Shown: positions 52,101 to 60,098 of the stretch, one piece after another | Numbering within the stretch: position 1 is the stretch's first letter | Layout of the letters: each line of letters starts with the position of its first letter | NCBI GenBank assembly: GCA_019637155.1 | Contig: JAHBWE010000025.1 | Span: 1 to 64,000, forward strand | Source of the DNA: Labilithrix sp. | GTDB lineage: Bacteria; Myxococcota_A; Polyangia; Polyangiales; Polyangiaceae | Length of the DNA: 64,000 nucleotides | Reading direction: 5' to 3' | Translations under genes and position numbers: made by a program | Notes under the pieces: generated by a model | Seen by the model: only the letters and a program-made list of their open reading frames with translations | Database searches by the model: none | Told to the model about the DNA's origin: nothing

Positions 52101-55100
52101 CTAGGGCATCGTGACGACGACGTGGCCGGCCGCGCGGTCGACGATCGCGAGGCTCGATCCTCGTGCGCCCACCGTCATCTCCACGCGTTTCCCGTCGACG
52201 AGGAGCGTGCGCTTTGCGGCTTCGGGACGCTCGTTCACCAGCACGGCGAGCGCGTGCTTCGACGCAAGAAGGACACGACCGGCGACCCCTGCCTCGCTCG
52301 AACCCGAGGCCGAACCCGCAAATGCGGCGGGGACGCGGGCGCCTTCGAGGGCGGCGCGGAGGAGCCGCACGAGGGCCTCGCGGTCGCGGGTGAGCTCGAG
52401 CGGCAGCGGCTCGTGCCAGACGTTGCCGGTGAGCTTGCCGAGCGAGGGCACGTCGGCGCGGAGGACCTTCTCCTGCGCGAGCTCCTCGAACGCGACGCTG
52501 CCGCTGGGGCTCCACGCCGTCTTCTCGTGCATCGCGACGGGGCGCGTCGGCACGAGGAGCCCGAGCGCGTCGAGCGAAGGGGCGCGGCGGCCGTAGGAGT
52601 CGCCCTCGATCGCGCCGGTGAAGAGGACCTTCGTGCCGGCGCGCGACGCGTCGAGGAGCACCTTCGCCGCGGGCTCGTCGAGGACGGTGGCGTTCGGGAC
52701 GATCACGAGCTTCACGCCCTCGAGCTTGCTCGCCGCGAGCCGCAGATCGCTCATCGCGGACGGCGCGATCCCGAAGCGCTCGGCGAGGACGCGCACGACC
52801 GGCTTCGTCGCGTCGATCTGGCCCGGGAGGCCCAGGAACGCGCGCGCGTGCGGGACGACGAGGACGACGGGATCGGGCTCGAAGTCCTCGATGAACGGCG
52901 CCGCCTGGGCGAAGAACTTCGCGAAGCGCGCCATCGCGTCGAGCTCCGGCTTCGCGGTGCCGTCGGGCCGGAAGAGGCCGATCGTGGTCTCCTCGTCGAT
53001 CGGCATGTACGGGTTCACGTTCCAGACCCACTCGACGACGCCGGCGCCGCGGCTCGCGAACGCGTAGCCGAGCTTGCGCTCGAGGAGCCGCGCGGCGTCC
53101 TCGGGCGTGCGCCACGGCGTGCCGTCGCTCCGCTCGAGGCGCATGAGGCCGGTCTCTTGATGGAGGTTCGGCTTGCCCGCGACCTTCGTGAGGACGCCGC
53201 CCCAGAGGAGGTCGTCGTTCTTCCACCAGGTGTGGACCGCGGTGTAGTCGAGCGTGTTCGCGAGGAGCTGCTGCGTCGCGCGCTCGTAGATGCCGCCCTC
53301 GTCCTGGCCGAGCGTGACGAGCTCGTCTCCGGCGGCGGCGCGGATCGCGGCGCGCAGGTTCCCCGCCCAGCGCGCGGTGACGTCCTCGGTGAGCTCGCGG
53401 AAGTCGCGCGCCTTGCGCGGATGGCGGCCGACCTGCATCGCGCCGACCTCGAAGTCGTCGTCGGTCGGGAGCGCGAGCGGCGTGGCGGTCGCGTCGCCCC
53501 AGAGCGCCTGCAGCGCGGCGACGCTCGGCCGTCCGTGCCGCGCGTCGACCCACTCGTGCCAGGCCTTCGCCTCGTGCGTGTCGCCGATCGGGCGCGTTCG
53601 CCAGAGCTTCGCGGGCGGCGCGTACGACGGCTCGTTGATGAGGTCCCAGTGGACCCACGAGACGCCGGCGAACCGGCGCGCGATCGAGCTGACGAGCGCC
53701 CGCTGTCCCTCGAGCGAGCGTGGATCGAGGTACGGGTTCGCGCCGTCGTAGGCCGGCGGGAGGAAGGCGAAGAGGTTGAAGCAGACGACGATGCCGTGGA
53801 GCGCCGCGGTCTCGACGAAGGCCTCCGCCGCGGCGAGCACGCGCTCGTCGACGATGCGCGCGCCGGAGCCGCCGGTGGGCTCCGACATCACGCGCGACCA
53901 CGCCGTCCAGAGCCCGGTGCGCACGAAGTTGACGCCGTGCTTCTTCATCGCCGAAAAATCGCGGTCCCAGACGTGGGGGTTCGGCTCGAAGAGGAAGTGA
54001 CGATGGACGTCCGACGCCATGTACGTCGTCCCGACGATCGGGAACGGTCGGCCGTCCTTCGTGAGCCAGTCGCGGCCGACGTTGATCTTCGGGCCGCTGC
54101 CGAGGAGCTTCTCGTCCTTCACCCAGAAGCCGCTCTCCGCGACGCGCGGCTCGGGGCCGGCCTCGCGCTCGACCACGACGCGGTGGAGGCCGGGCTCGAG
54201 CTTCGCGTCGATCTTCACGCTGCCGGATCCGGGGCGGACGACGCTGAAGACGGGCTTCCCCGTGGGAGCGGTGACGGTGAGCTTGAAGGGGCCGCTCGCG
54301 GTGACGGCGATCTCGGCCGTCTCGCCCGGGGCGACGGAGGCCCGGATCGGGATCGCGCGCGTCTCGGTCGCGCCTTGCAGCGCGCGCTCGATCATCGACT
54401 TGATCGCGCCGGCCTCGAGCTTCCGATCCGTCGTCGCGAAGAGCCAGCGCGCGCCGGCGGAGCCGCCGCGGAGGCGGTCGACCTCGAGGAGGCGGCAGCC
54501 GCGCGGGACGCCGGCGGCGTCGAGGACGGGCGCGAGGGAGCGGACGACGGCGTCGCGCGGGCCCGCGCTGCCGTGCTCGTCGGGGAACTCGCGCTCGTCG
54601 GTGAGGCGCACGGTGAGCGCCCACGTCGTCGATCCGTCGGGCATCTTCAGCGCCTCGGCGGGGCCGACGTGGAGGTCGTGCGCGAACGCGGTCGAGCGCG
54701 CGGCGGCGACCCAGCGGCCGTTCTCGTGCTTGATCGGCGCATGGAACGGCGCGCCGCCGAGGACGACGAGGCCGCCGCCGCCGCCGAGGAACTCGCGCAT
54801 CGGGCTCCACGCGTCGACCGGGAACGCGCTCCCGTACGGCAGGACGAGGACGTCGTAGGGATGGGAGCGGAGCTGATCGACGAGCTCCGACGTCGTCGAG
54901 GCGCGCGTCCACTTCACGCCCGCGAGGGCGGCGTCGAGGACGGCGTCGTCCACCGCGGGGGCGTCGACGGACGGGAAGCCGTGGGCGCGAAAGACGATCG
55001 CCCCGCTCGGCGGCGTTCGCGGCTTCGTCGTGGCGGGCACCTGCATCGCGGCGGTCGCCGGGCGCTTCGCGGGCGGCGGCGGCGTGCGTGGCGCCGCGCA

Positions 55101-55142
55101 ACCGGCGAGCATGACCAACGCCGCGAGGGAGAGGCGCCTCAC
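52101..55142 (-). CDS. Glycoside hydrolase-like lipoprotein (clan A)
   Basis: 1,013 residues. The lipobox is LVMLAGCAA. An N-terminal domain with GATase-like features (YDVLVLPYGSAFP, GGLVVLGG) and a beta domain lead into a TIM-barrel (about 345-720): GTTYMASDVHRHF, NFVRTGLWTAW, WVHWDLINEPS with the likely acid/base E504, and NLHQETGLM with the likely nucleophile E663. The spacing and NEP motif fit clan GH-A, such as GH5, GH2 or GH42. C-terminal domains follow. It probably cleaves a polysaccharide outside the cell, together with the two esterase-like proteins next to it. Confidence 0.75.
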   Translation of the reverse strand: MRRLSLAALVMLAGCAAPRTPPPPAKRPATAAMQVPATTKPRTPPSGAIVFRAHGFPSVDAPAVDDAVLDAALAGVKWTRASTTSELVDQLRSHPYDVLVLPYGSAFPVDAWSPMREFLGGGGGLVVLGGAPFHAPIKHENGRWVAAARSTAFAHDLHVGPAEALKMPDGSTTWALTVRLTDEREFPDEHGSAGPRDAVVRSLAPVLDAAGVPRGCRLLEVDRLRGGSAGARWLFATTDRKLEAGAIKSMIERALQGATETRAIPIRASVAPGETAEIAVTASGPFKLTVTAPTGKPVFSVVRPGSGSVKIDAKLEPGLHRVVVEREAGPEPRVAESGFWVKDEKLLGSGPKINVGRDWLTKDGRPFPIVGTTYMASDVHRHFLFEPNPHVWDRDFSAMKKHGVNFVRTGLWTAWSRVMSEPTGGSGARIVDERVLAAAEAFVETAALHGIVVCFNLFAFLPPAYDGANPYLDPRSLEGQRALVSSIARRFAGVSWVHWDLINEPSYAPPAKLWRTRPIGDTHEAKAWHEWVDARHGRPSVAALQALWGDATATPLALPTDDDFEVGAMQVGRHPRKARDFRELTEDVTARWAGNLRAAIRAAAGDELVTLGQDEGGIYERATQQLLANTLDYTAVHTWWKNDDLLWGGVLTKVAGKPNLHQETGLMRLERSDGTPWRTPEDAARLLERKLGYAFASRGAGVVEWVWNVNPYMPIDEETTIGLFRPDGTAKPELDAMARFAKFFAQAAPFIEDFEPDPVVLVVPHARAFLGLPGQIDATKPVVRVLAERFGIAPSAMSDLRLAASKLEGVKLVIVPNATVLDEPAAKVLLDASRAGTKVLFTGAIEGDSYGRRAPSLDALGLLVPTRPVAMHEKTAWSPSGSVAFEELAQEKVLRADVPSLGKLTGNVWHEPLPLELTRDREALVRLLRAALEGARVPAAFAGSASGSSEAGVAGRVLLASKHALAVLVNERPEAAKRTLLVDGKRVEMTVGARGSSLAIVDRAAGHVVVTMP

Positions 55143-55161
55143 TCCGCTCTTCGTATCACGA

Positions 55162-55656
55162 TCACGTCGGCGCGAGACGGGCGAAGAAGGGGTGTCGTCC
55201 GAACCACGCGAGCTCGTCGGACGCTGCGCCGACGAGCCGCTCGCGGGTGCGGAGCCAGCGCATGCACCAGTCCGCGAGGGCGTCGTCGCCCTCCTCGCGC
55301 GCGGCGGCTTCCTCCACCCGGACGAGGTCGATGCTGCGATGGAGCGCGGTGAGCGCGCGGCGGTACGCGTGCTCGTGGTCGACGAAGGGATCGACCGCGA
55401 CGTCGCGGAGGCGGTGGAGCGTGTCGAGCGCGAGCGCCCCCAACGATCCGATCCGAACGCGTCGCTCCCTCGCCTTCGTGCGCAGGTCGTCGAGCGACTC
55501 GCTCGCGTGCGCCGCGACCGCGCGGAGCGCCGCCGCCGGAGGTCCGCTCCCGATGCGCTTCGCCTCCCGGATCGCGAGGCGGTAGGCGTCCTCCTCCAGC
55601 TCGTAGAGCTCGGCGAGGAGGGACGGGGACAGGCGAGACGACGGCGGCGACGACAT
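55162..55656 (-). CDS. Helical hypothetical protein
   Basis: 164 residues, without signal peptide. It is all-helical and charged, with E/H residues (YELEEDAYRLAIREAKRIG, VDHEHAYRRALTALHRSID, WCMRWLRTRERLV) arranged as a four-helix bundle, but no clear ExxH metal motif. ATG 55654-55656 begins the Ser/Pro tail before helix 1. It ends 20 bp before the glycosidase gene. The family is not recognised. Confidence 0.6.
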   Translation of the reverse strand: MSSPPSSRLSPSLLAELYELEEDAYRLAIREAKRIGSGPPAAALRAVAAHASESLDDLRTKARERRVRIGSLGALALDTLHRLRDVAVDPFVDHEHAYRRALTALHRSIDLVRVEEAAAREEGDDALADWCMRWLRTRERLVGAASDELAWFGRHPFFARLAPT

Positions 55657-55721
55657 GACGATGCGATTCGGGATATTCGTTGGATCTGTGGATCGTTGGG
55701 GGCGGGTTCGGTCGCGGCGGC

Positions 55722-56090
55722 TCAGAGGCCGGTGGTCGCGGGCTGGAAGTCGGAGTGGCCGCCGAAGCCGTTCGCGACCTGGCCCTCGTCCGACTTCGAC
55801 TTCGACGACTCGAGGAGGCTCTGGACGGGGTGGAGGTGGCTGATCTTGTCGCTGACCTTGCCGTAGCTCTCCTTCGCGACGTTGAGGGCCTTCACGCGGG
55901 TCTTCGGCGAGAAGAAGAAGAGCGCCGCGATGCCGCCGAGGGCCGCGAAGCCGATGCCGCCGACCACGTACGCGGCGATCGGGGTCCTCTTCGGCTTCAT
56001 GATGTACGGGATCGCAGGCATCGCCGCGATGACGCCCTTGAGCACGGTGTTCAGGTTCCTTTTGGTCATCATCCTGGAGATGTTCTTCAT
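55722..56090 (-). CDS. Small membrane protein
   Basis: About 122 residues. There are one or two hydrophobic segments (VLKGVIAAMPAIPYIM, and AAYVVGGIGFAALGGIAALF), then a charged C-terminal tail (KESYGKVSDKISHLHPVQSL). Starts are uncertain: ATG 56090, ATG 56111, or ATG 56072/56075 just after AGG. The frame has good third-position bias. It is the same strand as the helical gene downstream, 65 bp away. No function is recognised. Confidence 0.55.
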   Translation of the reverse strand: MKNISRMMTKRNLNTVLKGVIAAMPAIPYIMKPKRTPIAAYVVGGIGFAALGGIAALFFFSPKTRVKALNVAKESYGKVSDKISHLHPVQSLLESSKSKSDEGQVANGFGGHSDFQPATTGL

Positions 56091-56240
56091 GGTGATGACC
56101 GACGGTTGCATCGCCCATACCGCGCGCGTCCCGCGGCGGGATCGCGCGCAGGGAGGCGGGCTCGCGGACGATCGCGCTCGTGACGCGATGCACATTGTCC
56201 CGCTCGCGTGTCACGGCGGCGCTGTGCGCCACGCTCGCGC

Positions 56241-57872
56241 TCAGTGGCGGAGCGCCGCGGGCGGCGAGGGCGAGGACGACGCGGCGGTGCCGATGCTCAC
56301 GACGGCGAGGCACGCGCAGAGCGCGACCGCGATGCGCAGCGCGAGCCGCGGCGGACGCGGCGCCGGCGGGGGAGGCGCCGGCGGCATCGGGATCATGAGC
56401 GGCAGCTGCGCGCTCACCGCGGTGGGCAGGCACTCGACGCTCGCACGTCGCGCACGACCGAGCGGCGACGCGACCCCCATGCTCGGACGCGTCGCACACG
56501 CCGCCCGCGCGGGATGCACGAGGAGCGCAGAGTCGCTCCGCGGCATCGCGATCGCGCCCGCGTTCGAGCGCGCTGGGGTGGAGTGGCGCGCGGCGTTCGG
56601 GCGCGCGGGGTTCGTGGCGCGCGCGGCGTTCGGGTGCGTTGGGCTCGAGGAGGCGCGCGAGTCGAGGCGAGCTGCGTTCGGATGCGCTGGGTTCGTGGCG
56701 CGCGCGGCGTTCGTGTGCGCTGGGCTCGAGGAGGCGCGCGCGTCGACGTGGCCCGTGTTCGGGGGTGTTGTGTTCGAGGTGGTGCGTGGGCGCGCGGAGG
56801 TGCGGTTCGGCGTGGCGCGGCGGGGATGCGGGCTCGTGTGCGAGCGCTCGAACGTGGTCGTTGGTTCGTCGTCTTGCTCGGCGGCGGGGCGCGGGCGCGG
56901 AGGGGCGGGGCGGCCGCGGCGGAGGGCGTCGCGGAGGGCTGCGCGGCGGCGCTGCAGCGTGCGGCCGAGGTCGAGCTCGAGGCGCGACGCGACGTCCTGG
57001 TGGCACGCGTCGAGGTCCTCCGCGTGCGCCGCGTCCTCGAGCGCGTCGGCCATCTCGCGGGCGGTGGCGTAGCGGTCTTCGGGGTCCTCGCGCAGCGCGC
57101 GGAGGACGACCGCCGTGATCGAGCCCGGCACCTCGGCGCGGATGGCGTGCGGATCGGGGACCGCGAGGCGCGCGAGGCCGAGCGACGCGCGGCCGCCTTT
57201 GCCGTAGAGGTACTCGCCGGTCAGCATCTCCCAGAGCACGACGCCGGCGGCGAAGACGTCGCTCCGGCGCGTCGCGGCGCAGCCGTCGAGCTGCTCCGGC
57301 GCGACGTACGCGCGCTTGCCTTTCATCGCGCCCGCGCGCGTCTCCTCCGCGAGCCGCTCCTTCGCCTTCGCGATGCCGAAGTCCGAGATCTTCGCGACGC
57401 CGTCGAGGCCGACGAGGATGTTCGACGGCGAGACGTCGCGATGCACGAGCCCGAGCACGTCGCCGTCGTCGCCGCGGACCTCGTGCGCGGCGTGGAGCCC
57501 GCGCAGCACGTCGAGCGCGATCCGGATCGCGACCGCGACGGGGAGGCTCGCGCCCGCGAGCCACTCGTCCAGCGAGGCGCCGTCGACGAGCGTCATCGCC
57601 TGGTACACGACCTCGCCCTCGCATCCGAGGTCGTGGATCTCGACCACGTTCGGATGCCGGACCCGCGACGCGAGGAGCGCCTCGTCGACGAACATCGCGC
57701 GCCCGGCGCGGTCGCGCAGCAGCTCCGGACGCATCGTCTTCAGCGCGACGAGCTTGCGGAACCCGAGGTGTCCGGTCTGCTCCGCGATCCAGACGCGCGC
57801 CATCCCACCTTCGGCCACCGGCGCGAGGACCTCGTAACGACCGAGCCGTGCACCAGGACCGAGCTCCCTCAT
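56241..57872 (-). CDS. Ser/Thr protein kinase, membrane-anchored
   Basis: 543 residues. The kinase domain is complete: Gly-rich loop APVAEGGMARV, Lys45 (ALKTM), Glu64 in the C-helix, HRD at 144-146 (HRDVSPSNIL), DFG at 164-166 (ISDFGIAKA), and the activation-segment APEQ. This is the myxobacterial PknB-like class. A disordered Ala/Ser/Arg/Pro linker of about 170 residues has internal repeats, then a C-terminal hydrophobic helix (LRIAVALCACLAVVSIGTAA) and a short tail. There is no PASTA domain outside. Genes at either side encode an FHA-GAF-cyclase and a small membrane protein. Confidence 0.92.
   Translation of the reverse strand: MRELGPGARLGRYEVLAPVAEGGMARVWIAEQTGHLGFRKLVALKTMRPELLRDRAGRAMFVDEALLASRVRHPNVVEIHDLGCEGEVVYQAMTLVDGASLDEWLAGASLPVAVAIRIALDVLRGLHAAHEVRGDDGDVLGLVHRDVSPSNILVGLDGVAKISDFGIAKAKERLAEETRAGAMKGKRAYVAPEQLDGCAATRRSDVFAAGVVLWEMLTGEYLYGKGGRASLGLARLAVPDPHAIRAEVPGSITAVVLRALREDPEDRYATAREMADALEDAAHAEDLDACHQDVASRLELDLGRTLQRRRAALRDALRRGRPAPPRPRPAAEQDDEPTTTFERSHTSPHPRRATPNRTSARPRTTSNTTPPNTGHVDARASSSPAHTNAARATNPAHPNAARLDSRASSSPTHPNAARATNPARPNAARHSTPARSNAGAIAMPRSDSALLVHPARAACATRPSMGVASPLGRARRASVECLPTAVSAQLPLMIPMPPAPPPPAPRPPRLALRIAVALCACLAVVSIGTAASSSPSPPAALRH
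56611..56750. repeat. 81-bp repeats in the kinase linker
   Basis: A block with TTCGTGGCGCGCGCGGCGTT starts near 56611 and 56692, an 81-bp period (27 codons, frame-preserving). It encodes the linker motif RASSSPxHxNAARATNPA in two copies. Confidence 0.6.
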
Positions 57873-58019
57873 GGCCGGTCACGAAGCACCGCGCGTGCCG
57901 GATAGGATCTTCGCGTGATGACGGCATTTTCTCGCACGGCGCGCCGCGCCGGCCGATCGAACGGGTCCTGTCGCTGGACACGGCCGTGACCTCCGCGGCA
58001 TCGTCGCGCGGCGCGGCGA

Positions 58020-60011
58020 TCAGCCGACCTTCGCGACCGCGGAGGGCTTCTCGCGCTTCACGTTGTAGATGCGGAGCGGCTTCTCCTTGCCCTTCAGCGC
58101 GGCGGGCGGGAGCTCCTCGACCTCGAAGCGGGGGCCGAGGCGGGCGAGGGTGTACTCGCTGACGATGACCTGTCCCGCGAGGGCGATGCCGCAGAGGCGC
58201 GCGCTCGTGTTCGCGGTGTCGCCGATGACGGTGTAGCTCATCGCCTTCGAGCTCCCGACGTAACCGGCGACGAGCGGACCGGTGTGGAGGCCCATCCCGA
58301 CCGCGAGCGGGGGATGGCCGCTCTCGACGCGCTTCCGGTTGAACTTGCCGAGCACTTCCATCTGGTCGAGCGCGCACTGGACCGAGCGCACGGCGTCGTC
58401 CTGGCGGTGCACCGGCGCGCCCCAGAAGGCCATGATGCCGTCGCCCATGAACTTGTCGAGCGTGCCTTCGTACTTGAAGATCGTCTCGACCATCGCCTCG
58501 AAGTACTCGTTCAGGAGGTCGTTGATGACCCCGGCGGTGGCGCCCTCCGACATGCGGGTGAAGCCGCGGATGTCCGAGTTGAACACCGTGCACTCGGGCA
58601 CGTGCACGCCGCCCTTCTTCACCTCGAGCTTGCCGGAGAGGACCTGCTCCGCGACGTTCGGCGAGAGGAGGCGGCTGAAGCGCTCGCGGTTGACGATCTC
58701 CTGCTCGATCTTCTTCGCGAGGAGGTTGTTCTCGATGAACATCGCCGCCTGGTTCGCGACCGCGGTGAGGAGCTCGAGGTCCTTCTGCTGGAACTGCGCG
58801 AGCGACTCCGAGTCGAGCCAGATCGCGCCGAGGACGTCCTTCTCGTGCAGGAGCGGCACGACGATCGCGCTCGAGATCCGGTTCAGGATCATCGATTTGC
58901 CCTTCGAGGACGCGAAGTCCATCGAGGCGTCGTGGGTGAGGACCGCGGCGCGCTCCTGGATGACGTGGTTGAGGATCGTGGAAGACACCTGAATCGGTGA
59001 ATCCGTGCCGTCGCGGCGGTGGGCGGCCTTCGGCGCGAGCGAGCCGTCGCCCTCGCGGAGCAGGATGACGGCGCGGTCCGCGTTCACGAACTTGAACAGC
59101 GACATCAGGATCTTGTGCAGCAGCTGATCGAGGTCGCGCTCGAGGCCGATGTCGCGCGTGAGCTCCCACGTCAGGCGGAGGCGCTCGTAGTCGACGCGGA
59201 TCTGCTGCGGATCGTGGGCGAGCTGGTCGTAAGGGAGGAAGCCCTTCTGCTGCGCGTTGATCTGCGTGCCGATCGCGCGCGCGCTGTCGAGCACGTCGAC
59301 GCGCGTGCCGCCGAAGCTCGGCGGGCGTCGCCCCGCGCCGCCGTGCGGGGGATAGCCGCCGGACTGCCCCGCCCCGCCGGGGTGAGGGGGATGCACCGCC
59401 TGGTTGTACGGCGACGAGGGGTACGGCGGGCGCGGCTGCTGGCTGCCGGGATGCGGGACGCTCGGCATCCCCATCGTGCCCATCGGGCCGTGACCCGGGT
59501 GCATGCCCTGGCCCGGGATGGACGGCTGCTGCGTCGGCGGCGGGACGCTCCCCTTGCTCCACGGCCCTTGCGGGCTCATCGGACCGCCGCCCATGCCGCC
59601 GAGCTGGTTCGCCATCTGCGGGTTCGACCCCGGCATCGGGTGGTGATGCTGGATCGCGCCCGGCGAGATGTGCGGCTGCGCCATGCCGCCGTGCGGGAGC
59701 GGCGCGTTGAAGTCGAGGGGCGGGCCGTGGCCGTCGTCGAAGCGCGCGCGGGTGGAGCCGAGCGCGATCTCGTCGCCGTGGCGCAGCATCATCTCGCCGC
59801 GGACGCGCTCGCCGTTCACGTAGGTGCCGTTGAGCGAGCCGAGATCGCGGAGGACGACGCCGCCGTCGCGCTGCTCGAGGATGCAGTGCTCCTTCGACAC
59901 GATCTTGTCGAGGAGCTGGATGGAGTTGTTCGGGTGACGCCCGAGGCTGTTGATCGGCCGGAGCTCGATCGCCTGCTGGCCCTCCGCTGTCGCGAGGATA
60001 AGACGCGCCAT
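58020..60011 (-). CDS. FHA-GAF-adenylate/guanylate cyclase
   Basis: 663 residues. The FHA domain (about 20-95: SLGRHPNNSIQLLDK, VSKEHCIL, SLNGTYVNG) binds phosphothreonine. A His/Met/Gly/Pro-rich linker (about 100-245) and a GAF domain (LLHKILMSLFKFVNADRAVI, VPLLHEKDVLGAIWLDSE) follow, then a class III cyclase (VFNSDIRGFTRMSE, LDKFMGDGIMAFWG, VGMGLHTGPLVAGYVG, YTVIGDTANTSARLCG). The two metal Asp, the substrate-selecting Lys and the Asn/Arg of the transition state are all present, so it should be active. The FHA links it to the kinase gene 147 bp downstream. Confidence 0.9.
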   Translation of the reverse strand: MARLILATAEGQQAIELRPINSLGRHPNNSIQLLDKIVSKEHCILEQRDGGVVLRDLGSLNGTYVNGERVRGEMMLRHGDEIALGSTRARFDDGHGPPLDFNAPLPHGGMAQPHISPGAIQHHHPMPGSNPQMANQLGGMGGGPMSPQGPWSKGSVPPPTQQPSIPGQGMHPGHGPMGTMGMPSVPHPGSQQPRPPYPSSPYNQAVHPPHPGGAGQSGGYPPHGGAGRRPPSFGGTRVDVLDSARAIGTQINAQQKGFLPYDQLAHDPQQIRVDYERLRLTWELTRDIGLERDLDQLLHKILMSLFKFVNADRAVILLREGDGSLAPKAAHRRDGTDSPIQVSSTILNHVIQERAAVLTHDASMDFASSKGKSMILNRISSAIVVPLLHEKDVLGAIWLDSESLAQFQQKDLELLTAVANQAAMFIENNLLAKKIEQEIVNRERFSRLLSPNVAEQVLSGKLEVKKGGVHVPECTVFNSDIRGFTRMSEGATAGVINDLLNEYFEAMVETIFKYEGTLDKFMGDGIMAFWGAPVHRQDDAVRSVQCALDQMEVLGKFNRKRVESGHPPLAVGMGLHTGPLVAGYVGSSKAMSYTVIGDTANTSARLCGIALAGQVIVSEYTLARLGPRFEVEELPPAALKGKEKPLRIYNVKREKPSAVAKVG

Positions 60012-60046
60012 CCGCGAGCCATCGTACCGGACCTCCGCGGACGCGG

Positions 60047-60085
60047 ACAGACCTTCTTGGTCTGTTCGGACAACTGAGGTCTGTT
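60047..60085. promoter_or_regulatory. Inverted repeat and half-site in a divergent gap
   Basis: ACAGACC-TTCTT-GGTCTGT (60047-60065), with 7-bp perfect arms, is followed by a third GGTCTGT at 60078-60084, 19 bp after the second arm. The sites lie between the start of the cyclase gene (60011) and the Lon-like gene (60099), so one regulator could act on both. Confidence 0.45.
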
Positions 60086-60098
60086 AGCATCGAGGGAC

